A DNA stretch of 64,000 nt, from the NCBI RefSeq assembly GCF_003464595.1, contig NZ_QRZF01000028.1, forward strand, positions 5,402 through 69,401, written 5' to 3'. This stretch comes from Bacteroides intestinalis. GTDB lineage: Bacteria; Bacteroidota; Bacteroidia; Bacteroidales; Bacteroidaceae. Shown one piece after another: positions 1 to 8,911 of this stretch; position 1 is the first letter of the stretch; each line of letters begins with the position of its first letter. The notes under the pieces were generated by a model. The model made no database searches and was not told where the DNA came from. It worked only from the letters and a program-made list of their open reading frames with translations. A program made the translations under genes and the position numbers.

Positions 1-583
1 GGCGGAGAGTTGCCTGCTTACAAGTGAACTTGAAAAGACCAATGAGGCATATGCTCTTGCAAAAATCAGTGGACTGAAATATTGCGAGTTCTTGAATCGT
101 CAGTATGGCACAGATTATATTAGTGTGATGCCAACTAATCTTTATGGTCCAAATGATAACTATCACCCAGAACACAGCCATGTACTTCCGGCTCTCATCC
201 GGCGTTTTCATGAAGCTAAAGAGCTACGATTGAAAGAAGTGACTTGTTGGGGCGATGGGAGTCCATTAAGAGAATTCTTGTACGTTGATGATCTTGCCAA
301 TCTTTGTGTGTTTTTGATGAATAATTATAGTGGTAATGAAACGGTCAATGCAGGGACGGGTAAAGAATTGACAATTAAGTCACTTACGGAATTGGTCGCT
401 AAAGTAGTCGGATATGAAGGGAGTGTAAAATGGGATGTGACTCGTCCCAACGGTACTCCTCGTAAACTGCTTGATGTCAGCAAAGCGACTAAACTTGGTT
501 GGAAATATAAAACAGAACTTGAAGATGGTGTTCGTTTAGCATATAAAGATTTCATAGAGAATCCGATGAGGGCGGAAAGATAA
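1..583 (+). CDS. fcl: GDP-L-fucose synthase, C-terminal part
   Basis: The reading frame is open from the left edge (first full codon at base 2), so the N-terminus, including the NAD(P)-binding glycine motif, lies outside the window. The visible part has the SDR active-site YALAK (Y-x-x-x-K), then [21 protein letters not shown] and [14 protein letters not shown], which are characteristic of GDP-4-keto-6-deoxymannose epimerase/reductase. The enzyme makes GDP-L-fucose in the cytoplasm from the product of Gmd. An intact gmd is expected just upstream, outside the window. GDP-fucose fits the GT11 fucosyltransferase at 13714. Confidence 0.95.
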   Translation, partial: AESCLLTSELEKTNEAYALAKISGLKYCEFLNRQYGTDYISVMPTNLYGPNDNYHPEHSHVLPALIRRFHEAKELRLKEVTCWGDGSPLREFLYVDDLANLCVFLMNNYSGNETVNAGTGKELTIKSLTELVAKVVGYEGSVKWDVTRPNGTPRKLLDVSKATKLGWKYKTELEDGVRLAYKDFIENPMRAER

Positions 584-700
584 AAGAATGGTTTAACAGA
601 GGCTTTCTCTATATACAGCTTATGTTCAGAATAGGTATGATGCAAAATAGGGAACAGTTTGTTAAAAAAATAGCGGATTAAATATCTTTTTTAAATTAAT

Positions 701-1240
701 ATGGAAGTCATAAAAACAGCCATTGAAGGGGTTGTAATAATTGAACCGTATCTTTTTAAAGATGGGCGCGGCTACTTTTTTGAGTCTTTCAATCAGAATG
801 AGTTTAAGAAAAAAGTATGTAATACGACTTTTGTACAAGATAATGAAAGTAAGTCTTGTTATGGTGTAATCCGTGGTTTGCATTATCAAAAGCCACCTTT
901 TGCTCAAAATAAGTTGGTGCGTGTAGTAAAAGGTTCAGTTCTTGATGTTGCTGTAGATATAAGAAAAGGTTCCCCAACTTTTGGACAACATATTGCCGTG
1001 GAGCTTACGGAAGAAAATCATCGTCAGTTTTTTATCCCCAGAGGCTTTGCGCATGGTTTCAGTGTGTTGAGTAAGGAAGTCGTATTTCAATATAAGTGTG
1101 ATAACTTTTATGCTCCACAATGTGAGGGAGCTATTGCTTGGGATGACCCTGATTTGGGGATTGATTGGAGAATGCCAGTAGATAAGATTCTTTTGAGTGA
1201 AAAAGATAAGATGCATCCTAGGTTAATAGAGGTTGAATGA
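701..1240 (+). CDS. rfbC: dTDP-4-dehydrorhamnose 3,5-epimerase
   Basis: The protein has 179 residues, the usual RmlC length, and is a cupin. Recognisable blocks are EPYLFKDGRGYFFESFN, VQDNESKS, the active-site GVIRGLHYQ (catalytic His), VVKGSVLDVAVDIRKGSPTFG and the IPRGFAHGFSVL stretch. It epimerises C3 and C5 of dTDP-4-keto-6-deoxyglucose on the way to dTDP-L-rhamnose. RfbA, RfbB and RfbD partners are not next to it. The 117 bp before it contain no recognisable gene. The dTDP-rhamnose 4-epimerase-like gene at 8908 could use the resulting pool. Confidence 0.95.
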   Translation: MEVIKTAIEGVVIIEPYLFKDGRGYFFESFNQNEFKKKVCNTTFVQDNESKSCYGVIRGLHYQKPPFAQNKLVRVVKGSVLDVAVDIRKGSPTFGQHIAVELTEENHRQFFIPRGFAHGFSVLSKEVVFQYKCDNFYAPQCEGAIAWDDPDLGIDWRMPVDKILLSEKDKMHPRLIEVE

Positions 1241-1277
1241 AGATTTTAATATTTAATTAAATAAAACAGAAAAAAGA

Positions 1278-2006
1278 ATGAAAATTGTTGCAGTTATCCC
1301 GGCACGTTATGGTTCGAGTCGGTTTCCAGGAAAACCTTTGGCTGATATCTGCGGGAAACCTATGATTTGGTGGGTTTACAATCAGGTCACTCAAATACAG
1401 GAATTTTCAGACGTTTTTATAGCTACGGATGATGAACGTATTGTTACAGTTTGTGAACAATACGGGCTTAAATCTGTAATCACAAGCTCTGATCATTCTA
1501 CTCATGTGCATCGCATTCATGAAGTTAGTGATAAAATAGATGCAGATTATTATGTTGTCGTATGCGGTGATGAACCTCTTATTAGTCCGGATGTGATACG
1601 AACTGTTTTACCAAAAAGCGAAGTTGCTGACAATATTTATGTTGGAGGGCTTTGCCGATATTTTTCTGATCCCGCAGAAGTCATAGATCCAGCTAATATT
1701 AAGGTTGTAACAAATGATAAGAATGAATGTATTCTTCTATCTCGTGCCGTGGTTCCTTTTCCCTATAAAACTGTTTTATTTAGGTACAAGAAAGTTGTTG
1801 GTGTAGAATGTTATAACAAAAGGGCTTTGAACTTTTTTGTCTCAGCACCCAAAGGATTTTTAGAGTCAATAGAAGATGTTACATTACAAAGATTCCTAGA
1901 GAACAAGATTCATATAAAATATGAAATGGTAGATTCTGTATCTCTATCTGTTGATACTCGGAGAGACTTGGAAAAAGTTATAGAAATTATAAAGAATAGA
2001 AAATAA
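1278..2006 (+). CDS. KdsB-like CMP-ulosonic acid cytidylyltransferase
   Basis: The 242-residue protein opens with VIPARYGSSRFPGKPLADICGKP, the CTP-binding signature of 3-deoxy-manno-octulosonate cytidylyltransferase (KdsB). CGDEPLISPD corresponds to the metal-binding QGDEP block and FLESIEDVTLQRFLEN to the C-terminal substrate region. The family couples a 3-deoxy-2-ulosonic acid to CMP. The middle of the protein diverges from housekeeping KdsB, and the gene sits in a polysaccharide locus followed by an aldolase and a HAD phosphatase. I infer that the substrate is a Kdo-like or other ulosonic acid rather than lipid A-core Kdo; the exact sugar cannot be read. Confidence 0.85.
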   Translation: MKIVAVIPARYGSSRFPGKPLADICGKPMIWWVYNQVTQIQEFSDVFIATDDERIVTVCEQYGLKSVITSSDHSTHVHRIHEVSDKIDADYYVVVCGDEPLISPDVIRTVLPKSEVADNIYVGGLCRYFSDPAEVIDPANIKVVTNDKNECILLSRAVVPFPYKTVLFRYKKVVGVECYNKRALNFFVSAPKGFLESIEDVTLQRFLENKIHIKYEMVDSVSLSVDTRRDLEKVIEIIKNRK

Positions 2007-2011
2007 TAACC

Positions 2012-3616
2012 ATGGAGAAAAATGTTCAAGTGCTAGATTGCACTTTACGTGACGGTGGGTACGTAAATGATTGGAATTTTGGCCATAGTGTAATCACTGG
2101 CATTTACAAACGTCTGGAAGCTGCGGGTATGGATTTTATAGAAGTAGGTTTTTTGGACGATCGTAGAGATTTTGATATAAATCGCTCGATTATGCCTAAT
2201 ACAGAAGCTATAAATAAAATATTTTCTTCTGTTAAAAAAGGAAATGCGATGCCAGTAGCTATGATTGATTATGGAACATGTTCTTTGGAGAGTATAGGTC
2301 CATGTGATTCGACTTTTATAGATGGCATTCGTGTAATTTTCAAAAAGGAAAAAATAGCACAGGCCTTACCGTTTTGTAAAGCTATAAAGGATAAAGGATA
2401 TAAGCTGTTTATACAAGCAATATCCATAACTTCTTATACAGATTCAGAGATGTTGGACTATGTTCAGAAAATTAATGAGATAAAGCCTTATGCTTTTTCA
2501 ATTGTTGATACTTATGGATTATTGGATAATAAAAGTATGGCTCGATATTTTTATCTTATAGATCATAATCTTGATCCGGAAATAGTAATGGGTTATCATG
2601 AGCATAATAATTTTCAGCTTGGATTTAGTAATACAATCAAGTTCTTGGAGAAGGACACAACAAGGACATTAGTTGCCGATTCTACGGTATATGGAATGGG
2701 GAAAAGCGCTGGAAATTGTGCTACTGAGTTATTGGCTATGCATCTCAATGATTATTATAATGCAAATTACAATTTGAGCCAATTATTGGAAATAGTAGAT
2801 AATGACTTGATGCCGATTTATCAGAGACGATATTGGGGATATAAATATGACTTTTATATATCCGCTATGCAAAACTGTCATCCTTTTTATGTTCAATATC
2901 TTTTGCAGAAAAGTACTTTGTCTATAAGCTCTATTAATGAAATCTTATCTCGGATACCCAAAGATAAAAAATTGTTGTATGATAAGGTCTGGATAGAACA
3001 AGCGTATGTCGATTATCAAAATATAACCATTGATGATACGACTGCTTATGAAATGTTGAAATATGATATGAAGAACAAGGAAAAGACTGAAATCGTAATT
3101 TTAGGACCTGGAATTTCTATGAAAGAGGAAAAAGAAAAGATTGAGTCTAAAATTGCTCAGTTAAATGCTATTGTTTTCTCAGTGAATTTTTATGATGATA
3201 GATATCCTATCGATTATACTTTCATTAGCAATGCTAAACGTTATTGTAAGTTTGTAGATATTATTGGCGATACTAAAATATTGGCTAAGTTGATATTGAC
3301 TTCGAATGTGAATGTTATAGACTATGTCCCTGATTATGTTTTGAATTATGAATCTTTATTGTCTCATAGAAAGGAATGCATAGATAATTCTTTATTACTA
3401 TTGTTCAATGTGATGTATAGAATTGGAGTTGATCATGTATGGCTTGCTGGATTTGATGGCTTTGTTAATAATGAGACAGACTATTTTGATAGAAATTATG
3501 AGTTTTCATCAATGAAAGATTTACATATTAACGAGTGGATGTCACAGGCTCTTTCGGAATTGAGTAAATCAATTAAAATAGATTTTATAACAAGGACTAA
3601 ATATGTCATCGAATAA
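2012..3616 (+). CDS. DRE-TIM (HMGL-like) aldolase fused to a Rossmann-like domain
   Basis: The protein has 534 residues and two parts. Residues about 5-300 form an HMGL-like/4-hydroxy-2-oxovalerate aldolase barrel: LDCTLRDGG with metal Asp14, and HEHNN with His196/His198 as predicted metal ligands, then a GMGKSAGNCATELL glycine loop. Residues about 360-534 begin with IVILGPGISMKEEKEKI and contain SVNFYDDRYPIDYTFISN, reminiscent of DUF115 or GT42-like Rossmann domains. The gene lies 5 bp after the KdsB-like gene and overlaps the HAD gene by 14 bp, so the three are probably co-translated. I infer a carbon-carbon bond-forming step that makes a keto-acid sugar; neither the substrate nor the C-terminal role is known. 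Confidence 0.8.
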   Translation: MEKNVQVLDCTLRDGGYVNDWNFGHSVITGIYKRLEAAGMDFIEVGFLDDRRDFDINRSIMPNTEAINKIFSSVKKGNAMPVAMIDYGTCSLESIGPCDSTFIDGIRVIFKKEKIAQALPFCKAIKDKGYKLFIQAISITSYTDSEMLDYVQKINEIKPYAFSIVDTYGLLDNKSMARYFYLIDHNLDPEIVMGYHEHNNFQLGFSNTIKFLEKDTTRTLVADSTVYGMGKSAGNCATELLAMHLNDYYNANYNLSQLLEIVDNDLMPIYQRRYWGYKYDFYISAMQNCHPFYVQYLLQKSTLSISSINEILSRIPKDKKLLYDKVWIEQAYVDYQNITIDDTTAYEMLKYDMKNKEKTEIVILGPGISMKEEKEKIESKIAQLNAIVFSVNFYDDRYPIDYTFISNAKRYCKFVDIIGDTKILAKLILTSNVNVIDYVPDYVLNYESLLSHRKECIDNSLLLLFNVMYRIGVDHVWLAGFDGFVNNETDYFDRNYEFSSMKDLHINEWMSQALSELSKSIKIDFITRTKYVIE

Positions 3617-4259
3617 TAAAATACAAGCTTTATTGTTTGACTTGGATGGAACTTTGCTTAATACCCAGGATGGGATTATCTGTAGTGTTAAATATACAAT
3701 GCAAACTTTAAACTTACCTGAAATAGGTGATGACGAGCTATGTTCATTCGTAGGTCCTCCTATACAAGACTCTTTGAGAAATCATTTTGGATTATCAATG
3801 GAAGAGGCTCAAAGTGGTGCTGAAATATTTAGAAATTATTATCAGCATGAAGCTCTGTACCGGGCATATGTGTATGAAGGTGTTATGGATTTCTTGGATT
3901 ATTTGAAGCATCATGATATAAAGATGGCTGTGGCAACCTATAAACGTGAAGATTATGCTATACAGATTTTGAATTATTTTGGCATTACTCAATTTTGTGA
4001 TGTAATTCATGGAGCCGATAATGAAAATAAATTGACTAAAGCGGATATTGTAGAAATCTGTGTTTATGAATTGGGATGCGATAAAAAATCTGTGGCTTTA
4101 GTAGGTGATACGAATCATGATGCTATAGGTGCAATGAAAGCGGGAGTATCTTTTATTGCTGTTACATGGGGATTCGGGTACAAAAGGAATAATCCTCAAA
4201 TAGAGTATCCATATATAGGTATTGCAAATGAAATGAGAGATATAGGTAAATTTATCTAG
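3603..4259 (+). CDS. HAD-superfamily phosphatase
   Basis: This 218-residue HAD hydrolase has motif I LLFDLDGTLLNT near the N-terminus, ATYKRE as the probable motif II, a downstream motif III lysine, and motif IV ALVGDTNHDAIGAMKAG. The cap insertion and length match the phosphoglycolate-phosphatase (Gph)-like branch. It overlaps the aldolase gene by 14 bp, and its stop directly abuts the flippase ATG. By analogy with KdsC between KdsA and KdsB, I infer that it removes a phosphate from the aldolase product before CMP activation. A general sugar-phosphate phosphatase is the alternative. Confidence 0.88.
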   Translation: MSSNNKIQALLFDLDGTLLNTQDGIICSVKYTMQTLNLPEIGDDELCSFVGPPIQDSLRNHFGLSMEEAQSGAEIFRNYYQHEALYRAYVYEGVMDFLDYLKHHDIKMAVATYKREDYAIQILNYFGITQFCDVIHGADNENKLTKADIVEICVYELGCDKKSVALVGDTNHDAIGAMKAGVSFIAVTWGFGYKRNNPQIEYPYIGIANEMRDIGKFI

Positions 4260-5573
4260 ATGGTAGTAAATATAGGTTTTCGAATTGTTCGGAAAATATT
4301 ATCATCTTCTGTTATTCGCAATTCATTTGTATATGTGTTTTGTGACGGCATCAACAAGGCTATTCCATTCTTGTTGTTGCCTTTCATTACACATTATCTT
4401 ACGCCTGCCGATTATGGAGTGGTTACCAACTACAACGTACTGGTTCAAATAGTCTCTGTCTTTGGCTATTTGTGTACGGCAGGTGCACTTCCTGTAATGT
4501 TTGCCAAATTGGGTAAAGAAGAGATAAAGAAATATGTTTCTAATATGATATTGCTGAATACGCTGGCCAATATCATTTGTGTATGTTTCGCTCTTCCTTT
4601 GTATAAAGTCATAGAAGATGCATTGAACATATCTTTTGCTTATCAATTATCAGTCTTGGTCTTGGTATGGTTTGCAGGAATTACCAATGTTAATATGCTC
4701 CTGTGGCGATGTGAGGAAAGGCCTTTGTCTTTCGGTATTTATCAGATTTCCCAGTCCATTCTGAATGCACTGAGCACAGTTATGTTTGTGATTGTTTTTC
4801 TATTGGGATGGCAGGGACGGATTTATAGTATGATATTTACAACGGTTGCTTTTGGACTGATCAGCTTTTTTGTCCTTTATAGGCGTGGTTATTTGGGATG
4901 GAATATAGATAAGGCTTATTTGAAACAGACCTTGTTCTTTGCACTTCCTATTATTCCTCATGCGTTGTCTTTCTGGTTTAAAAGCGGGGTGGACAAAATC
5001 TATCTGACGAATATGTGTAGCCTTGCAGATAATGGTTACTATTCAGTTGCATTGACTTGGGGAGCTATAGTTACAATGTTCTTGGTTTCGTTTAACAATG
5101 CTTATGCACCTTCGCTTTATAAGAAATTGGCAGCCTTCGATTTGAATAAAGCTGGGACGATGAAAGAACAGGGTAGGCTGGTGAAGTTTATTTGGATTAG
5201 TTTGGTTGTCACGTTCATTTTTGTTGTAGGTTGCTATTTGTTGTCAGTGCTACTGATACAAGTTATGTATCCATCTTCTTATTTTGATTCTTTGTATTTT
5301 CTTCCTTGGGTAATGCTTGCTCAATTTTTTAACGGATGCTATCTGATGTTTGTATGCTTTGCTCATTATACTTTTAAAACAAAGGGATTAGGTACGATAA
5401 CCTTTTCATTGAGTATCGCTCAAGTAGGATTGACTTATTTGCTCATATTGAAAATGGGTGCAATCGGCTCGGCTGTTTCGGCGGCTATTATCAGTGCTAT
5501 AACGTTTGTGGCTGTTGCATGGTATGCGATGCGTGTATATAGGTTACCATGGTTTAATTTTAAAACAGTGTAG
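4260..5573 (+). CDS. Wzx-type polysaccharide flippase
   Basis: The protein has 437 residues with about 12 hydrophobic segments. It shows the N-terminal pattern of PST/Wzx flippases: FVYVFCDGINKAIPFLLLPFITHYLTPADYGVV. It should move undecaprenyl-pyrophosphate-linked repeat units across the inner membrane. The ATG directly follows the stop of the HAD gene, so translation is probably coupled. It is the only flippase in the locus and pairs with the polymerase at 11059. Confidence 0.92.
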   Translation: MVVNIGFRIVRKILSSSVIRNSFVYVFCDGINKAIPFLLLPFITHYLTPADYGVVTNYNVLVQIVSVFGYLCTAGALPVMFAKLGKEEIKKYVSNMILLNTLANIICVCFALPLYKVIEDALNISFAYQLSVLVLVWFAGITNVNMLLWRCEERPLSFGIYQISQSILNALSTVMFVIVFLLGWQGRIYSMIFTTVAFGLISFFVLYRRGYLGWNIDKAYLKQTLFFALPIIPHALSFWFKSGVDKIYLTNMCSLADNGYYSVALTWGAIVTMFLVSFNNAYAPSLYKKLAAFDLNKAGTMKEQGRLVKFIWISLVVTFIFVVGCYLLSVLLIQVMYPSSYFDSLYFLPWVMLAQFFNGCYLMFVCFAHYTFKTKGLGTITFSLSIAQVGLTYLLILKMGAIGSAVSAAIISAITFVAVAWYAMRVYRLPWFNFKTV

Positions 5574-5575
5574 TT

Positions 5576-6823
5576 ATGAATGATTTTGATAGATATAAAT
5601 CGTTGAAGAATAAACTCAATTTTGTATATGACGGCATTTGTTTGAACAGAGTGTTGGCTCTATCTCTATGGGCTGTAGCCAATGGGAAATATGCCTTTTC
5701 GTGGAAGCGAATAGTTCTTGCATTTCTGGCTATTGATGTGAAGCGGCTGGAATTTGATCCTCAAAAGCATATGATACTTTCTACTTTTGGGCGTTATGCA
5801 CGTAAGGATCATCTGGAGTTGTATAATACAGTTCTGGATAAGCTGGATGGAAAAGCATCCTATAATAAAACGTTGACTTTTGGCTGGAAGTTGTCCATTC
5901 ATCCTGTGGTGATTTATAAGGTTGCGAAGTTTATTTTTTCCAACTTACATGATACTTCTTTATCGTTATGGGATAAATGTAAACTGATTATAGAGTGTAT
6001 ACATTATTGTAATATCATAGAAGAACTCAAATATATGGATTTTACTGGCGTACAGAAGTATCTTTGCCAGTGTAGTGTGCTTGACTTGGAGAATTTGTTG
6101 ACGCAATTCTTTAAACTGAGGAATATTCCTACCTATTCACTTCAGGAAGGTGTGTATTTTATTTTTAAGAAAAATCCGCCTTTGGATTCTGTTCAATATG
6201 AAAATTTTGAAACGGATAATCTGTTGTGCTGGGGACAGTTTTCTATAGACGAAGATGTGTCTTATGGAATTTCACCTCGGAAATTGAGACTGGCAGGCTA
6301 TCCCAAAAAAGTGGAATTGCATACAATGAAAAAGGATAATCCTTATAAAAAGTGTATGTTACTGTTGGCGAGAGATAGTTTTCGGAATACGAATATGGGG
6401 TTGCTGAATATTCTGTTGAATCATTCTTCCGATTATGAATTTTGTCTGAAATTGCATCCGTCTTGCGATTTTTCTTTTTACAGCTCTTTTGCATCTCAAC
6501 ATGGAATGACTATTATTTCAAAGGACAGGACCATTAATGATTGTTTGAATAACAACTTTTTTGACTTTGCAATAGCTGTCAATACTACGGCCTATTATGA
6601 GGCCTTGATGCGCGGACTTCCCTGTCTGCGTTTTTGCGATGACACTTTCGACTTAATGGCAGGTTATAAGGATGTATTCGGGACTGATGAGGAGTTCCGT
6701 GTAATAATGGAAACGGTTAAAAATCAGCCTTTACAAACTTATCAGGAGGAGGTAAACCGTGCTCTGGAGTATGCCATAGGTGTCAATATTGATAACTATA
6801 AAAATCTGCTGTGCGGAGAGTGA
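5576..6823 (+). CDS. Probable capsule glycosyltransferase, GT-B-like
   Basis: I do not recognise a named family. The 415-residue soluble protein has a C-terminal half typical of GT-B capsule transferases: a Rossmann start at CMLLLARDSF, the FCLKLHPS block, then FAIAVNTTAYYEALMRGLPCLRF, which resembles the nucleotide-binding acceptor loop of polyglycerophosphate and Kdo-type transferases. The N-terminal half has no clear motif. It starts 2 bp after the flippase stop. A transferase that uses the CMP-activated sugar made upstream would fit, but that is speculation. Confidence 0.6.
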   Translation: MNDFDRYKSLKNKLNFVYDGICLNRVLALSLWAVANGKYAFSWKRIVLAFLAIDVKRLEFDPQKHMILSTFGRYARKDHLELYNTVLDKLDGKASYNKTLTFGWKLSIHPVVIYKVAKFIFSNLHDTSLSLWDKCKLIIECIHYCNIIEELKYMDFTGVQKYLCQCSVLDLENLLTQFFKLRNIPTYSLQEGVYFIFKKNPPLDSVQYENFETDNLLCWGQFSIDEDVSYGISPRKLRLAGYPKKVELHTMKKDNPYKKCMLLLARDSFRNTNMGLLNILLNHSSDYEFCLKLHPSCDFSFYSSFASQHGMTIISKDRTINDCLNNNFFDFAIAVNTTAYYEALMRGLPCLRFCDDTFDLMAGYKDVFGTDEEFRVIMETVKNQPLQTYQEEVNRALEYAIGVNIDNYKNLLCGE

Positions 6824-7419
6824 TGAAAGTATTGTCTCTACCAAAGAGAGTCTGTCGGTTCTTTGAGAACCGTATATCTGCTTTTTTTTGGCGTTGTAGT
6901 ATGCAGTCGTTTGGTCCAGAATCCATAATCGTCTCTCCTATGAGCATTGACGGTTCTGAAAATATAAGGATTGGAAGTCGGGTATTTGTGGCCTATAAAA
7001 CATGGTTGGCGGCTGTTCCTCATACAGGAGAAACTACCTGTTTACTTGAACTTCAAGATGGTGTCACCATCGGGCATTTTAATCACATCTATGCAACAAA
7101 GAAGATAATTCTTGAAAGAAATGTATTGACGGCCGATAGAGTATATATCTCTGATAATCTTCATGGATATGAAGACATATCTATCCCTATTAAGGATCAA
7201 CCTATTATTCAGCATGGAGAAGTGGTGATAGGCGAAGGCTCTTGGTTGGGAGAAAATGTATGTGTGTTGGGGGCTAAAATAGGAAAGCATTGTGTAATCG
7301 GTGCAAATAGTGTGGTGACGAAAGATATACCGGACTATTCAGTGGCTGTGGGTGCACCGGCTAAGGTTATAAAATACTTTGATTTCGATAGGAATGAATG
7401 GACTTGTAAGAGCACTTAA
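6823..7419 (+). CDS. Left-handed beta-helix acyltransferase
   Basis: This is a hexapeptide-repeat O-acyltransferase of the WcaF/maltose-acetyltransferase type, with imperfect repeats such as IRIGSRVFV, VVIGEGSWLG, AKIGKHCVIGANSVV and VAVGAPAKV. It probably acetylates a sugar of the repeat unit. I chose the ATG at 6823, which overlaps the preceding stop as ATGA-type coupling; an in-frame GTG lies 12 bp earlier at 6811. The next acyltransferase overlaps its end in another frame. Confidence 0.88.
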   Translation: MKVLSLPKRVCRFFENRISAFFWRCSMQSFGPESIIVSPMSIDGSENIRIGSRVFVAYKTWLAAVPHTGETTCLLELQDGVTIGHFNHIYATKKIILERNVLTADRVYISDNLHGYEDISIPIKDQPIIQHGEVVIGEGSWLGENVCVLGAKIGKHCVIGANSVVTKDIPDYSVAVGAPAKVIKYFDFDRNEWTCKST

Positions 7420-8038
7420 AAATGTAATAAATCCTATTATTGTATTTAATAGAATTTGCAGTTTATTTCTCCAAAACTATGATAGCTTTTCTTTTCATCG
7501 TTTTGGAAAGGGAACAGTGATATCGCGTCCTGTTATTAGAATTTCAGGCAAAAAGTATATTGATATTGGAGAAGCTTGTGCTATTGGTAAGAATGCAAGA
7601 ATAGAGGCTGTTTGTAAATATAATGATAAATATTATACTCCTTCAATTGTAATAGGAAGCAATGTTTGCATTAATCAAAATTTTCATTGTACATGTGCTT
7701 CCTCAATAATTATAGGAAAAGGCACTTCTATCACGGCTAATTGTGGTGTTTTTGACATTATCCACCCATATACAGATATTGAATTGAATCCTCGTATAGC
7801 TGATATAGAAGCAATTCCTGTGACAATAGGCGAAAACTGCCTGATAGGAATGAATTCTGTTTTGCTTCCAGGTACCACATTGGGAGATCATTGTGTTGTT
7901 GGTGCAAATAGTACCTTGTCTTCAAGATACCCATCCTATACAGTTGTAGTAGGTTCACCTGCCCGTATAGTCAAGCGTTACTGTTTTGAAACAAAGGAAT
8001 GGCGGAGAACTGATTCGGCAGGAAATTTCATAGACTAA
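7394..8038 (+). CDS. Left-handed beta-helix acyltransferase
   Basis: This second hexapeptide-repeat acyltransferase shows repeats IDIGEACAIGKNARI, IVIGSNVCINQNF, IIIGKGTSITANCGV, VTIGENCLIGMNSVLLPGTTLGDHCVVGANSTL and VVVGSPARIV. I prefer the ATG at 7394 (26 bp overlap with the previous gene); a TTG at 7379 is the upstream alternative. Two adjacent, divergent acyltransferases suggest two separate O-acyl decorations. The closing motif VGSPARIVKRY matches colanic-acid-type acetyltransferases. Confidence 0.87.
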   Translation: MNGLVRALKNVINPIIVFNRICSLFLQNYDSFSFHRFGKGTVISRPVIRISGKKYIDIGEACAIGKNARIEAVCKYNDKYYTPSIVIGSNVCINQNFHCTCASSIIIGKGTSITANCGVFDIIHPYTDIELNPRIADIEAIPVTIGENCLIGMNSVLLPGTTLGDHCVVGANSTLSSRYPSYTVVVGSPARIVKRYCFETKEWRRTDSAGNFID

Positions 8039-8056
8039 TCAATCTATAAAATAATA

Positions 8057-8911
8057 ATGAAAAAAATACTTGTTACCGGTGCCAATGGCTATATTGGCCG
8101 GCATGTGGTAAAGACTTTGCTTGATGAGGGACATCAAGTGATAGCTTGTGATGTCAATTTCTTGGAAATAGACAACCGTGCCCGGCAGGTTAAAATGAAT
8201 CTTTTACATACGGAGGCGGATTGTTTGTATGAGGAATTGGGGAGTCCTGATGTATGTCTGCATATGGCGTGGAGAGATGGCTTTATGCATAATTCCAAGA
8301 ATCACATGCTGGATTTGTCTGCGCATTTCCGTTTCTTGACTTCGCTGATTGATGGTGGTTTGCGACAGCTTGCCGTGATGGGTACAATGCACGAAGTAGG
8401 TTATTGGGAAGGCCGAATAGATGAGACCACGCCTTGCAATCCTGTTTCTCAGTACGGCATTGCCAAAGATGCTTTGCGTCGCAGTATGATTCAGTATTGT
8501 ACAGCAAATAAGTGTATGCTGCAATGGCTTAGAGGATATTACATCCTTGGCGATGACTTGAAAAACCACTCTATCTTTAGCAAGTTGTTGCAAGCGGCCG
8601 GTGAGAGTAAAAGGACTTTTCCCTTTACTACCGGTAAAACCAAATATGACTTTATTATGGTAGATGAATTGGCAAGCCAGATAGCGACGACAATTACGCA
8701 AACTCAAATAGCGGGTATCATCAACTGTTGTTCGGGTACTCCTATATCCTTTGCGGACAGAGTGGAACAATTCATTAAGGAATATCGATTGGATATAAAA
8801 TTGGAATATGGAGCATTTCCTGACAGACCTTATGACTCACCGATAGTTTATGGCGATGCTACAAAAATACGAAGAATAATGAATTTGAAAGATAAATTGG
8901 GAATAGAATGA
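8057..8911 (+). CDS. NAD-dependent sugar epimerase/dehydratase (extended SDR)
   Basis: The 284-residue SDR has the nucleotide-binding motif VTGANGYIGRHVV at residues about 6-18 and a YGIAK active-site motif. The expected catalytic Ser/Thr region reads MGTMHEVG. It is shorter than UDP-glucose 4-epimerases. The stop overlaps the start of the next epimerase gene by 4 bp (ATGA), so the two are translationally coupled and probably act on the same nucleotide sugar. The substrate cannot be read from sequence. Confidence 0.82.
   Translation: MKKILVTGANGYIGRHVVKTLLDEGHQVIACDVNFLEIDNRARQVKMNLLHTEADCLYEELGSPDVCLHMAWRDGFMHNSKNHMLDLSAHFRFLTSLIDGGLRQLAVMGTMHEVGYWEGRIDETTPCNPVSQYGIAKDALRRSMIQYCTANKCMLQWLRGYYILGDDLKNHSIFSKLLQAAGESKRTFPFTTGKTKYDFIMVDELASQIATTITQTQIAGIINCCSGTPISFADRVEQFIKEYRLDIKLEYGAFPDRPYDSPIVYGDATKIRRIMNLKDKLGIE

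Noticed and set aside
584..700. Open stretch of about 35 codons after fcl
   Set aside because: It has no start codon in a good context and no recognisable similarity; it is too short to call a gene or remnant.
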